DNA of 52,569 nucleotides, from positions 1 through 52,569 of the forward strand of contig JAGWMP010000003.1 of NCBI GenBank assembly GCA_028871705.1. The letters run 5' to 3'. The position numbers and the translations under genes were made by a program. The stretch comes from Gammaproteobacteria bacterium (lineage in GTDB: Bacteria > Pseudomonadota > Gammaproteobacteria > Steroidobacterales > Steroidobacteraceae). Shown in pieces: positions 10,340 to 21,036 of this stretch. Every line of letters starts with the position of its first letter. Position 1 is the stretch's first letter. A model generated the notes under the pieces. It had not been told where the DNA came from, did not search any database, and saw only the letters and a program-made list of their open reading frames with translations.

Positions 10340-11214
10340 GGGCGGGGCTCGCGGGTTGGGCGTTCGCCGCGCCGGCGCTCATCATCATCGGCGTGTTCTT
10401 TTTCGCGCCGGTGCTGGGCGCCTTCGCGGTGAGCCTCACGGATTTCGATCTGTATGCGCTCGCGGACCTGCGGAATCTGCGCTTCGTCGGGCTCGACAAC
10501 TACCTCGAGCTGCTCGAGTCCCGCGATTTCTGGCGGGCACTCGGCAACACCTGCTATTTCGTGGCCGCCGGGGTGCCGTTGTCCATCGGCGCTTCCCTCG
10601 CGGCGGCGCTGCTCGTCAATTCGCGCCTCACGCGGCTGCCGGCGTTCTTTCGCACCGTGTTCTTCGCACCGGTGGTGGCGACGCTGGTGGCGGTGGCGCT
10701 GGTGTGGCGTTACCTGCTGCACACGCGCTACGGACTCATCAACTGGGGGCTCGGCGGGCTCGGTCTCTCCCCGATCGACTGGCTCGGCAATCCGCACTGG
10801 GCGATGCCGGCGATCATCCTGTTCGCAGTGTGGAAGAACTTCGGCTACAACATGATCATCTTCGTCGCGGCGCTGCAGAGCATCCCGGGGGATCTCTACG
10901 AGGCGGCGCACCTCGACGGTGCCAACGGCTGGCAGGAGTTCAGCCGCGTGACGCTGCCGCTGCTGCGCCCCACGACGATGCTGGTCGGCGTGCTCACGGT
11001 CGCCGGCTACTTCCAGCTGTTCGCCGAGCCCTACGTGATGACCGAGGGAGGGCCGCTGCAGAGCACCATGAGTGTTCTCTATCTCATGTACGAGCAGGGC
11101 TTCAAGTGGTGGAACCTCGGCTCCGCCTCCGCGATCGCGTTCCTGCTCTTTCTCATCGTGCTCGCCGTCACGGCGCTCGAGCTGCGCCTGTCGCGGCGCC
11201 GGGAGGCCGCGTGA
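10336..11214 (+). CDS. Sugar ABC transporter permease (MalF-type)
   Basis: Polytopic, EAA-loop region LYEAAHLDGANGWQEFSRVTLPLLRP; overlaps upstream SBP stop. Confidence 0.9.
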   Translation: MRAGLAGWAFAAPALIIIGVFFFAPVLGAFAVSLTDFDLYALADLRNLRFVGLDNYLELLESRDFWRALGNTCYFVAAGVPLSIGASLAAALLVNSRLTRLPAFFRTVFFAPVVATLVAVALVWRYLLHTRYGLINWGLGGLGLSPIDWLGNPHWAMPAIILFAVWKNFGYNMIIFVAALQSIPGDLYEAAHLDGANGWQEFSRVTLPLLRPTTMLVGVLTVAGYFQLFAEPYVMTEGGPLQSTMSVLYLMYEQGFKWWNLGSASAIAFLLFLIVLAVTALELRLSRRREAA

Positions 11215-12032
11215 GCCCGCGCCTCGCGCGTACCCTGGTGCACCTCGCGCTCGGGGCCCTCACGCTCGTGACGCTCGTGCCGCTCCTGTGGATGCTGTCG
11301 GTATCCTTCATGCCTCAGGGGGAGGCGAGCGCATTCCCGCCGCCGCTCCTGCCGCATCACGCGACCGTGGCCAACTACCGGCTGTTGTTCAACTCCAACG
11401 GCGCCGGGCGCTATCTCGGCAACAGCCTCGCCCTCGCGCTCATCACGACGCTGTGCTCGCTGGTCTGCAACTCCCTCGCCGGCTTCGCTTTCGCCAAGCT
11501 GCGCTTCGCCGGCCGCGAGGCGCTGCTGCGCACGCTGCTGGCGGCGCTGGTCATTCCGAGTCAGGTGGCGATGATGCCGCTCTTCCTCATGATGAAATGG
11601 CTCGGGCTCGTCAACAGCTACGCCGGGGTGGTGTTGCCGGCGGCGGCGGGGATCTTCGGCGTGTTCCTGGTGCGCCAGTACGCGCTCTCGATCCCGGACG
11701 AGCTGCTCGAGGCGGCGCGCATCGACGGGGCGGGGGAGCTGCGCATCTTCGTGCGCATCGTGCTGCCGGTGCTGCGTCCGATCCTGGTGACGCTCGCGGT
11801 GCTCACCTTCCTCGGCAGCTGGAACGACTTCCTCTGGCCACTCATCGTACTCACCGATCAGAGCATGTACACGCTGCCGGTGGCGCTCGCGACGCTCTCG
11901 CGCGAACACGCCCAGGACAACGAGCTCATGATGGCCGGAGCGGTATTGACGGTGCTGCCGGTGCTGCTGCTGTTCCTCGCGCTGCAGCGCTACTACATCC
12001 GCGGCATCCTCATGGGAAGCGTCAAGGGCTGA
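11211..12032 (+). CDS. Sugar ABC transporter permease (MalG-type)
   Basis: EAA loop LLEAARIDGAGELRIFVRIVLPVLRP; GTG start at 11211 overlapping previous stop. Confidence 0.9.
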   Translation: MSPRLARTLVHLALGALTLVTLVPLLWMLSVSFMPQGEASAFPPPLLPHHATVANYRLLFNSNGAGRYLGNSLALALITTLCSLVCNSLAGFAFAKLRFAGREALLRTLLAALVIPSQVAMMPLFLMMKWLGLVNSYAGVVLPAAAGIFGVFLVRQYALSIPDELLEAARIDGAGELRIFVRIVLPVLRPILVTLAVLTFLGSWNDFLWPLIVLTDQSMYTLPVALATLSREHAQDNELMMAGAVLTVLPVLLLFLALQRYYIRGILMGSVKG

Positions 12033-13475
12033 TCAGCCGTCGATCGAGGCGCCGTTGCTCTCGATCACTTGGGCGTAGAAGTCGGCGCTCGCCTTGGGCG
12101 TACGGCGCTGGGTGTCGAAGTCGACGTGCACGATGCCGAAGCGCTTGCTGTAGCCGAGCACCCACTCGAGGTTGTCGAGCAGCGACCAGACGAAGTAGCC
12201 GCGCACGTCCACGCCGCTCTCGAGCGCGGCGCGCACCGCACGCACGTGGCTGCGCAGGTATTCGACGCGCAGCGGGTCCTCGAGCCGTGCGCCCGTGACG
12301 CTCGGCGGATCCACGAACGCGGCGCCGTTCTCGGTCACGTACAGCGGCACCGGGCCATAGCGCTCGCGCACCCAGCGCAGCGTGTCGGTGAGACCGCGCG
12401 GGTAGACCTCCCAGCCCATCTCGGTATAGGTGGCGCCTTCCTGGCGCACCGCGGCCGCCTTGAGCGGCCAGGCCGTGGCGTCGAAGCGGGTGACGCTGCG
12501 CGTGTAGTAGTTCACGCCGAGGAAGTCGATCGGCTGGCCGATCAGCTCCAGATCCGCCTCGGGCCAGCCGGGCCACGCCGCGCCGAACACCTCGGCGAGC
12601 TCCTGCGGGTAGCGGCCGAGGAATACCGGATCGAGGTACTGGCGGTTCATGTAGGCGTTGGCGCGCTCGGTGGCGGCGACGTCCTCGGGGCGGCCGGAGG
12701 CGGGATGCTTCGGCTCGATGTTCACGACCAGCCCGATGTCGTGTTTTCCCTCGGCGCGATAGGCCCGCACCGCCATGCCGTGCGCACGCAGCAGGTTGTG
12801 GCTCACGACGGGCGCCTCGGCGAGGCTCTTGTGCCCGGGCGCCAGCGCACCGTGCAGGTAGCCGCCGTCGGCGACCACCCAGGGCTCGTTCACGGTCGCC
12901 CACAGCTTCACCCGGTCGTCGAGCCTGGCGAACACGACGCGCGCGTACTCGGCGAACCAGTCGGCCGAATCGCGGTTGACCCAGCCACCGCGGCTCTCGA
13001 GCGCAGCGGGCAGATCCCAGTGATAGAGCGTGACCACAGGCTCGATGCCGTGGCGCAGCAGCTCATCCGTCAGGCGATCGTAGAAGCCGAGCCCGGCGGG
13101 ATTGACGGTGCCGGTGCCCTCGGGCAACACCCGGCTCCAGGAGATGCTGAAGCGGTAGGCCTTCAGACCGAGCTGCGCCATCAGCGCCACGTCTTCCCGG
13201 TAGCGCCGGTAGTGATCGCAGGCGACGTCCCCGGTATCGCCGTTCCTGACGAGCCCCGGAGTGTGCACGAAGCGCTCCCAGATGCTCGGTGCCGCGCCGT
13301 CGGCGAGCGGCGAGCCCTCGATCTGGTATGCCGAGGTCGCGCAACCCCAGAGGAACGTTTGCGGAAACGAGATGGCACACCCCCCGATGGCTGAGCCGGG
13401 AGAATACCCGGACGGAAGGCTGAAGAAAACGTTTACCTGCGCGGCCGCCGCGGCCCCGGCCCTCGGTCCGGGCAC
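12033..13475 (-). CDS. GH1 beta-glucosidase
   Basis: FPQTFLWGCATSAYQIEG, ATVNEPW (acid/base), YVTENGAAF (nucleophile); the annotated start (GTG at 13475) is doubtful. Confidence 0.9.
   Translation of the reverse strand: MPGPRAGAAAAAQVNVFFSLPSGYSPGSAIGGCAISFPQTFLWGCATSAYQIEGSPLADGAAPSIWERFVHTPGLVRNGDTGDVACDHYRRYREDVALMAQLGLKAYRFSISWSRVLPEGTGTVNPAGLGFYDRLTDELLRHGIEPVVTLYHWDLPAALESRGGWVNRDSADWFAEYARVVFARLDDRVKLWATVNEPWVVADGGYLHGALAPGHKSLAEAPVVSHNLLRAHGMAVRAYRAEGKHDIGLVVNIEPKHPASGRPEDVAATERANAYMNRQYLDPVFLGRYPQELAEVFGAAWPGWPEADLELIGQPIDFLGVNYYTRSVTRFDATAWPLKAAAVRQEGATYTEMGWEVYPRGLTDTLRWVRERYGPVPLYVTENGAAFVDPPSVTGARLEDPLRVEYLRSHVRAVRAALESGVDVRGYFVWSLLDNLEWVLGYSKRFGIVHVDFDTQRRTPKASADFYAQVIESNGASIDG
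13425..13440. promoter_or_regulatory. Candidate LacI-family operator (GAAAACGTTTACCTGC, AAACGTTT core)
   Basis: Shared motif with 6620-6635; lies between divergent GH1 and ABC-ATPase genes. Confidence 0.4.
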
Positions 13476-13534
13476 ACGCGGCGCCGGGTATGATGGGGCG
13501 GGGACACGGGACCTCGGCGATATGACAAGGCTCG

Positions 13535-14631
<1,097 letters not shown>

Positions 14632-14635
<4 letters not shown>

Positions 14636-15006
14636 CGGCTGCGGACGATGTGTCCGGCGACGAGCAGCACGAGGAGCATCATCGAGACGAGATGCACGTG
14701 CCGCAGCCGCCCGCGCCGCGGCGCCGCGCTCGCGCGCAGCGCGAGCCCGAGAGCCGCCTGGGCGATCAGCAGCGCGAAGGCCACGGTCGCGATCGAGAGC
14801 CCGGTGCGGTCGAACCGGCGGATCGGGATCGATGCCATCGGCAGCCAGGCGTGCAGCAGGGCCGCCGCCGGCAGCGCGAGTCCGATGAAATAGTGTGGCG
14901 CCAGGCTCGTACCCTTCAGGGCGCGCACGGCGTAGGGCACGCAGATGCCCGCGGCGAGCAGCAGCGCCGCCGCCCAGCCGGAGAACGCGGTGGCGAGGAA
15001 GAGCAT
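14632..15006 (-). CDS. Small four-TM membrane protein with His residues in or near helices (b-type cytochrome-like)
   Basis: MLFLATAFSGWAAALLLAAGICVPYAVRALKGTSLAPHYFIG...LLHAWLP...LRHVHLVSMMLLVLLVAGHIVRSR; stop overlaps malK stop tail-to-tail. Confidence 0.55.
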
Positions 15007-15013
15007 CGCCCCC

Positions 15014-15433
15014 TCAGCGCGCCGTGAGGGTGATGTAGCCGGTGAGGATGACGATGCGCCGCGCACGCACCACGCGCTCTTCATCGACCGTGCCCGCGAC
15101 CGCGACGATGCCGCCGGAGCCGAGGTCCGCGCGGCCGCCCATGACAAACCGGGTCTCGGGAGTCAGCTCGAGCGTGAGGCGGGCCCCTGTCGCGCGATAG
15201 GTGGTGTCATCGACGCCCGTGAGCACGGCGGCGGGGTAGCGTCCCGGCCGCTCGGCGGACGCGAGTTGCACCACGGCCTCGACACTCTCGCCCGGCCGCG
15301 CCGGCCGGGCCACCGCGGCCGCGGCGACGCCCGAGCGCATGCCCCCGGCGCGGCGGGTCACGTCGTACACCACGGCCGCGATCAGCGCGGCGACCGTTAT
15401 CCAGGCGAGGGCCGGCAGGGCTCGGTTGTGCAT
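15014..15433 (-). CDS. Small N-terminally anchored protein, DUF5666-like (OB-fold-like)
   Basis: N-terminal TM (ALPALAWITVAALIAAVVYDV) then beta-rich domain ending GTVDEERVVRARRIVILTGYI. Confidence 0.5.
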   Translation of the reverse strand: MHNRALPALAWITVAALIAAVVYDVTRRAGGMRSGVAAAAVARPARPGESVEAVVQLASAERPGRYPAAVLTGVDDTTYRATGARLTLELTPETRFVMGGRADLGSGGIVAVAGTVDEERVVRARRIVILTGYITLTAR

Positions 15434-15441
15434 CGGCCCCG

Positions 15442-15473
15442 AGTCTGCACCCCGTAGTAAGGTACGGAGTCAA
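15442..15473 (-). promoter_or_regulatory. MerR-type promoter: -35 TTGACT, 20-bp spacer with CCGTA-N6-TACGG dyad, -10 CAGACT
   Basis: Minus strand reads TTGACTCCGTACCTTACTACGGGGTGCAGACT; its left part resembles the mer operator/promoter. Confidence 0.6.
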
Positions 15474-15886
15474 GTGACCGCCCGGCGGCTCACCGGGCAC
15501 ACGGGCTTGCCTTGTCCGGCGAGAGTTGCGACCAGCGCCGCCATGTCGGTGCGCATCTTCTCGAGCGTGCGCAGCTTCTCGTCGATGAGCGCCAGGCGGC
15601 GGCCGGCGGCCGCGAGCAGCCGTGCCTGCGCCCGCGGCTTGAGAAGCCCGGCGCGCTCGGGCGCGGCGAGCACCCGGTGCAGCCCGAGGACGTCCTTCAC
15701 TTCCCGCAGCGTGAAGCCGATCTCCTGGCAGGAGCGGATGAGGCGCACCTGCTCGAGGTCGCGTTGCTCGTACTGCCGGTAGCCGGCGCGCGTGCGCGCG
15801 GGCCGCGGCAGCAAGCCTTCGCGCTCGTAGAAGCGCAGCGTCTCGACGCCGACGCCGGCGCGTTTGGCGAGCTCACCGCTGCGCAT
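15470..15886 (-). CDS. MerR-family transcriptional regulator
   Basis: [42 protein letters not shown]; possible alternative start 15901. Confidence 0.92.
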   Translation of the reverse strand: MRSGELAKRAGVGVETLRFYEREGLLPRPARTRAGYRQYEQRDLEQVRLIRSCQEIGFTLREVKDVLGLHRVLAAPERAGLLKPRAQARLLAAAGRRLALIDEKLRTLEKMRTDMAALVATLAGQGKPVCPVSRRAVT

Positions 15887-16031
15887 CGGGGGCTCCTGCA
15901 TCGCGGGACGCGGCGGCGCAACTAAGGATAACTACGAATGGGTTGCAGGGTGGCAACGTGGTCTCCTTGGGCGCGGGCCGGGGTCCGAAGGTAGCGTTGC
16001 GCCCGGCGGGCGCGCCACGAGGGATGGATGC

Positions 16032-17501
16032 ATGAGTCTCACTGAGACCTATAACGACAAGGTCGTGCGGCAGTTTGCCATCATGACGGTGGTGTGGGGC
16101 ATCGTCGGCATGGCGGTCGGGGTGCTGATCGCTGCGCAGCTGTACTGGCCGGCGCTCAATTTCGACATACCCTGGCTCACTTACAGCCGGCTGCGTCCGC
16201 TGCACACCAACGCGGTGATCTTCGCCTTCGGCGGCAGTGCGCTGTTCGCCACTTCGTACTACTGCGTGCAGCGCACCTGCCACGTGCGGCTCTTCAGCGA
16301 CCGGCTCGCGGCCTTCACCTTCTGGGGCTGGCAGACGGTCATCGTCGCCGCCGCCATCTCGCTGCCGCTCGGCATGACCCAGGGCAAGGAATACGCCGAG
16401 CTCGAGTGGCCGATCGATGTCCTCATCACCATCGTGTGGGTCGCGTACGCGGTGGTGTTCTTCGCCACCATCGCCAGGCGGCGCGTGCAGCACATCTACG
16501 TCGCCAACTGGTTCTACGCCTCCTTCATCATCACCATCGCCGTACTGCACGTCTTCAACAATCTCGCGATCCCGGTGAGCTTCACGAAGTCTTACGTGAT
16601 CTACGCCGGCTCGATCGACGCCATGATGCAGTGGTGGTACGGACACAATGCCGTGGGATTCTTCCTGACCGCCGGCTTCCTCGGCATGATGTACTACTTC
16701 GTGCCGAAGCAGGCGCAGCGCCCCATCTACTCCTATCGCCTCTCGGTCGTGCACTTCTGGGCACTCATCTCGGTATACATCTGGGCGGGACCGCACCACC
16801 TGCACTACACCTCGCTCCCCGACTGGGTGCAGTCGATCGGCATGGTGTTCTCGCTGCTGCTGCTCGCACCTTCCTGGGGCGGCATGATCAACGGCATCAT
16901 GACGCTCTCGGGTGCGTGGGACAAACTGCGCACCGACCCGATCCTCAAGTTCATGATCGTGTCGCTGTCCTTCTACGGCATGTCGACCTTCGAAGGCCCG
17001 ATGATGTCGATCAAGACCGTGAACGCGCTCTCGCACTACACCGACTGGGTGATCGGCCACGTGCACTCCGGTGCCCTCGGCTGGGTCGCGATGATGACCA
17101 TCGGCACGATGTACTACCTGATTCCGCGGCTCTTCAACCGTCAGCAGATGTACAGCGTGAAGCTCATCGACGTGCACTTCTGGACCTCGACGATCGGCGT
17201 GGTGCTGTACATCAGTGCGATGTGGATCGCGGGGGTGATGCAGGGGCTCATGTGGCGGGCGGTCAATGACGACGGCACGCTCACCTACAGCTTCATCGAG
17301 AGCGTCAAGGCCACCTATCCCTTCTATCTGGTGCGCCTGATGGGCGGGGCGCTCTTCTTCAGCGGTATGTGGATCATGGCCTACAACGTCTGGATGACGA
17401 TTCGCGGCGTCACGCCGCAGGCGGTGCCGGTGCCGCCGCCGGCCCCGGAGCATGCACCCACGCCGGTACCAGCGCTGGCGGCGAGCGGGGTGCGGTCATG
17501 A
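16032..17501 (+). CDS. ccoN: cbb3-type cytochrome c oxidase subunit I
   Basis: Conserved His-rich helices ([49 protein letters not shown]); followed by ccoO, ccoQ, ccoP. Confidence 0.97.
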   Translation: MSLTETYNDKVVRQFAIMTVVWGIVGMAVGVLIAAQLYWPALNFDIPWLTYSRLRPLHTNAVIFAFGGSALFATSYYCVQRTCHVRLFSDRLAAFTFWGWQTVIVAAAISLPLGMTQGKEYAELEWPIDVLITIVWVAYAVVFFATIARRRVQHIYVANWFYASFIITIAVLHVFNNLAIPVSFTKSYVIYAGSIDAMMQWWYGHNAVGFFLTAGFLGMMYYFVPKQAQRPIYSYRLSVVHFWALISVYIWAGPHHLHYTSLPDWVQSIGMVFSLLLLAPSWGGMINGIMTLSGAWDKLRTDPILKFMIVSLSFYGMSTFEGPMMSIKTVNALSHYTDWVIGHVHSGALGWVAMMTIGTMYYLIPRLFNRQQMYSVKLIDVHFWTSTIGVVLYISAMWIAGVMQGLMWRAVNDDGTLTYSFIESVKATYPFYLVRLMGGALFFSGMWIMAYNVWMTIRGVTPQAVPVPPPAPEHAPTPVPALAASGVRS

Positions 17502-18103
17502 GACATGACGTCGTCGAGCGCAAGCTCGGGGTGCTGATCATCCTCATCGTGCTGGTGATCAGCGTCGGAGGCTTCGTGGAGGTCATCCCGCTCGCGACCA
17601 GCGCCGCGGCCAAGCAGGGCGCGGTGCACATCACGCCGCGCACCCCGCTCGAGCAGGCGGGCTTTGACATCTACGAGCGCGAAGGTTGCTACCTGTGCCA
17701 CTCGCAGCAGATCCGCCCGTTCCGCAGCGAGACCGAGCGCTATGGGCCGTACTCGGTCGCCGCCGAATCGCAGTACGACCATCCCTTCCAGTGGGGCTCC
17801 AAGCGCACCGGCCCGGATCTCGCGCGGGTGGGCGGCCGCTACAGCGACGACTGGCACCGGCTGCATCTGCGTAATCCGCGTAACGTCGTGCCGGAGTCCA
17901 ACATGCCGGGGTTCCCCTGGTTGTTCGAGACCAAGCTCGATGGTGAGTTGCTGCAGAGGAAGCTGCGCGTGCTGCGCATCCTCGGGACGCCCTATACGGA
18001 TGCGGACATCGCGGCGGCACCCGCAGCGGTAGCCGACAAGACGGAAGCGGATGCGCTGATCGCCTATCTGCAATCTCTCGGCCTGGCGCGGCCGCGTGGC
18101 TGA
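17498..18103 (+). CDS. ccoO: cbb3-type cytochrome c oxidase subunit II (monoheme)
   Basis: Single CYLCH heme motif in [29 protein letters not shown] overlaps ccoN stop. Confidence 0.97.
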   Translation: MRHDVVERKLGVLIILIVLVISVGGFVEVIPLATSAAAKQGAVHITPRTPLEQAGFDIYEREGCYLCHSQQIRPFRSETERYGPYSVAAESQYDHPFQWGSKRTGPDLARVGGRYSDDWHRLHLRNPRNVVPESNMPGFPWLFETKLDGELLQRKLRVLRILGTPYTDADIAAAPAAVADKTEADALIAYLQSLGLARPRG

Positions 18104-18115
18104 GGGGGAGCCGCA

Positions 18116-18265
18116 ATGCACGTGAATTGGGAAGCTGTGAGCAGTGCCGTGACGGTGGTGTGGTTTCTCGCCTTCGTCGCGCTGTGCCTGTGGGCCTGGA
18201 GCGGCCGGCGCCGCAAGGATTTCGACGCCGCCGCCCGGCTGCCCTTCGATGAGGAGGAGCGCTGA
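18116..18265 (+). CDS. ccoQ: cbb3-type oxidase CcoQ subunit (49 aa)
   Basis: MHVNWEAVSSAVTVVWFLAFVALCLWAWSGRRRKDFDAAARLPFDEEER; absent from supplied ORF track because short. Confidence 0.9.
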   Translation: MHVNWEAVSSAVTVVWFLAFVALCLWAWSGRRRKDFDAAARLPFDEEER

Positions 18266-19167
18266 TGTCGCCTCTGACGACCACGATCGTCGGGATCGTT
18301 ACGATCCTCAACGTACTCGCCTGCGGGTGGCTCATCTGGTGGACGGCGCGGCGCGAGCCGGGCGAGGTGGCCGAGGGCGACGTCAAGAGCCACGTCTGGG
18401 ACGGCGATCTGCGCGAGCGCAACAATCCCATGCCGCGCTGGTGGCTGATCCTGTTCTTCCTGACGATCGTATTCGCGTTCGCCTATTTCCTGCTCTATCC
18501 GGGGATCATTCGCGGCACGCTCGGCTGGACCGAGGATCGCCAATACCAGGACGAGATGCGCCACGCGCAGGCGCAGTACGCGCCCATGTACGCCGCGTTC
18601 GCCGGACGCAGCATCGCCGAGCTGGCCCGCGACCCGAAGGCGCTCGCGCTCGGCCGCAGCCTCTTCGCCAACACCTGCACCAACTGCCACGGCTCGGATG
18701 CCCGCGGCGCGCCGGGATTTCCCGACCTCACCGACAACGACTGGCTCTACGGCGGGACGCCCGATGACATCGTCAGGTCGATCACCTACGGCCGCGAGGG
18801 CGTGATGCCGGCGCTCGGGCCGGCACTCGGTGAGCAGGGGGTGGAGGAGGTCATCGCCTACGTGCGCAGCCTCAGCGGCCACCCCGAGCCTGCCGAGAAG
18901 GTGGCCGCTGGCCAGGCGCGCTTCGTGATCTGCGCCGCGTGCCACGGCCCGGACGGCAAGGGCAATCCCGCCATCGGCTCGAAGAACCTGACGGACGACC
19001 TCTGGCTGTACGGCGGCTCGGAGGCGACGCTGCGCAAGACGCTGATGGACGGCCGCCACGGCCGCATGCCCGCGCATCAGTGGCTGGGCGAGGACAAGAT
19101 CCGCCTGCTGGCGGCCTACGTCTACAGCCTGTCGCAGCCGCAGCCGCAGCCACAGCCGCAGCAGTGA
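18265..19167 (+). CDS. ccoP: cbb3-type oxidase subunit III (diheme)
   Basis: Two heme motifs (CTNCH, CAACH), N-terminal TMs and NNPMPRWW motif. Confidence 0.97.
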   Translation: MSPLTTTIVGIVTILNVLACGWLIWWTARREPGEVAEGDVKSHVWDGDLRERNNPMPRWWLILFFLTIVFAFAYFLLYPGIIRGTLGWTEDRQYQDEMRHAQAQYAPMYAAFAGRSIAELARDPKALALGRSLFANTCTNCHGSDARGAPGFPDLTDNDWLYGGTPDDIVRSITYGREGVMPALGPALGEQGVEEVIAYVRSLSGHPEPAEKVAAGQARFVICAACHGPDGKGNPAIGSKNLTDDLWLYGGSEATLRKTLMDGRHGRMPAHQWLGEDKIRLLAAYVYSLSQPQPQPQPQQ

Positions 19168-19173
19168 GCACGC

Positions 19174-19473
19174 ATGGCCACGAGCGCTTCGCCTGAGCCC
19201 GCGCGGCGCATCCGCGCCATCGACTTCGCGCTCGTGCTCTGGCCGTCCTTCCTCGCGGCGTGCGCGGCGAGCGTGCTGTTCTTCGCCGCGGTCGATCCGG
19301 CGATGCTGCGCGATGCCGGGCCGCATCTGTTCGCGGGCCTCGACCGCGAGGCCGGCTATGCGCTCGGATTTCTCTTCTTCTGGGGAGTCGGTGCGCTCGC
19401 GAGCACGGTGAGCATCTATCTGATCCGCACCGAGCGCGGCGGCGGACGCGCCGATCCGCCGGGGGCCGCGTGA
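19174..19473 (+). CDS. Small two-TM membrane protein between ccoP and ccoG, function unknown
   Basis: ORF MATSASPEPARRIRAIDFALVLWPSFLAACAASVLFFAAV...; GTGA overlap with ccoG. Confidence 0.7.
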   Translation: MATSASPEPARRIRAIDFALVLWPSFLAACAASVLFFAAVDPAMLRDAGPHLFAGLDREAGYALGFLFFWGVGALASTVSIYLIRTERGGGRADPPGAA

Positions 19474-20873
19474 GCGTCGCGCGGCTGAAGTCCGTGCCGC
19501 CGCCGGAGGCGGGGGATGGTCCCTTCTATGTCGCCGCGGCGAAGATCTACCCGCGCGAGATCGGTGGGCGCTTCACCCGGCTGCGCCGGGCAGCCGTCGT
19601 GGTGCTGCTCGGGCTCTTCTATGGCGTCGCCTGGCTCGAGTGGGACGCTCACCAGGCGGTCCTCTTCGACCTGCCGGCACGCAAGTTCCACCTGTTCGCG
19701 CTCACCCTGTGGCCGCAGGACTTTCTGTATCTCGCACTGCTGCTCATCCTCGCCGCGCTGTCGTTGTTCTTTTTCACCGCGCTCGCCGGGAGGCTCTGGT
19801 GCGGCTACGCCTGCCCGCAGACCGTGTGGACCGAGCTCTTCGTGTGGATCGAGCAGTGGACCGAGGGCACGCGCTCGCGGCGCATGAAGCTCGACCGCGG
19901 TCCCTGGACCGCGGAGAAGGTGCTGCGCAAGAGTCTGAAGCAGGTACTCTGGGTCGCGCTCGCCGCCTGGACCGGCTTCACCTTCGTCGGTTACTTCACG
20001 CCGATCCGCAGCCTCGGGGGCGATCTCGCGCATCTCTCGCTCGGACCGTGGTCGAGCTTCTGGATCGTGCTCTACGGACTTGCGACCTACGGGAATGCCG
20101 GATTCCTGCGCGAGCAGGTCTGCAAGTACATGTGTCCCTACGCGCGCTTCCAGAGCGCCATGTTCGACAAGGACACGCTGGTGATTTCCTACGACCCCGC
20201 GCGCGGGGAGCCGCGCGGTCCGCGCCGGCGCGGCACGCCGGCCCGCGCCGCGGGTCTCGGTGACTGTATCGACTGCACGCTGTGCGTGCAGGTGTGCCCG
20301 ACCGGCATCGACATCCGTAAGGGGCTGCAGTACGAGTGCATCGCCTGCGGCGCCTGCATCGATGCCTGCGACGACGTCATGGACAAGATGGCGAGCCCCC
20401 GCGGGCTGATCCGCTATACGACCGAGCACGCCGTGCAGGGCGAGGCGACCCACCTCGTGCGGCCGCGCATGCTGGTCTATGGGGCGCTGCTCGCCGCCGG
20501 CTCGGTGGCGCTCGTCTATTCGCTCTTCACGCGGGTGCCGCTCATCCTCGATGTGATCCGCGACCGCAATTCGCTCTATCGCGAGGTGCGCGGCGACCGG
20601 ATCGAGAACGCCTACAGCCTGAAGGTCATCAACCTCGACGACCGGCCCCACAGCTACAGCCTGGTGGCGAGCGGCATGCGCGGGCTCGAGCTCGCCGCGC
20701 CGCTGGCGCCGATCACCGTGCCCGCCGGCAGCGTCAGCAACATTCCGGCGCGCCTCGACGTGGCCGCGCCGCAAGCGGGCGGCGTGCACTCCATCTCCCT
20801 CACGCTGACCGCGCTCGATGCCCCGGGCATCCGGGTGCGGGAGACCAGCCGTTTCGTAGGACCCGCACCATGA
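19470..20873 (+). CDS. ccoG: cbb3 oxidase accessory polyferredoxin (RdxA/FixG family)
   Basis: CGYACPQTVW, CKYMCPYARFQ, CIDCTLCVQVCPTGIDIRKGLQYECIACGACIDAC. Confidence 0.95.
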   Translation: MSVARLKSVPPPEAGDGPFYVAAAKIYPREIGGRFTRLRRAAVVVLLGLFYGVAWLEWDAHQAVLFDLPARKFHLFALTLWPQDFLYLALLLILAALSLFFFTALAGRLWCGYACPQTVWTELFVWIEQWTEGTRSRRMKLDRGPWTAEKVLRKSLKQVLWVALAAWTGFTFVGYFTPIRSLGGDLAHLSLGPWSSFWIVLYGLATYGNAGFLREQVCKYMCPYARFQSAMFDKDTLVISYDPARGEPRGPRRRGTPARAAGLGDCIDCTLCVQVCPTGIDIRKGLQYECIACGACIDACDDVMDKMASPRGLIRYTTEHAVQGEATHLVRPRMLVYGALLAAGSVALVYSLFTRVPLILDVIRDRNSLYREVRGDRIENAYSLKVINLDDRPHSYSLVASGMRGLELAAPLAPITVPAGSVSNIPARLDVAAPQAGGVHSISLTLTALDAPGIRVRETSRFVGPAP

Positions 20874-21028
20874 CCACCCTCGAGGGCGCCTTGCCCTGGT
20901 ACCGGCATTTCTGGCCCTGGTTCATCATCGCCATGCTGGCGAGCGCCGTGACCGGCAGCGTCGTCAGCCTCTACTTCGCCCTGCATACGACCGACGTGGT
21001 GCTCGAGCACTCCGACGCCTCCCAATAG
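20870..21028 (+). CDS. Very short FixH-like protein (52 aa; N-terminal TM segment only)
   Basis: MTTLEGALPWYRHFWPWFIIAMLASAVTGSVVSLYFALHTTDVVLEHSDASQ; PWYRxFWPWF is typical of FixH; ATGA overlap with ccoG. Confidence 0.65.
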   Translation: MTTLEGALPWYRHFWPWFIIAMLASAVTGSVVSLYFALHTTDVVLEHSDASQ

Positions 21029-21036
21029 CCGCCGCC

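Noticed and set aside
15470-15886. Mercury-resistance merR
   Set aside because: The promoter resembles the mer operator, but the canonical cysteine set is missing and no merT/P/A genes are present.
15902-16031. FNR/ANR box upstream of ccoN
   Set aside because: Looked for TTGAT-N4-ATCAA and did not find it. Only a weak GTTGC-N6-GCAAC dyad (15942-15957) is present, too short to call.
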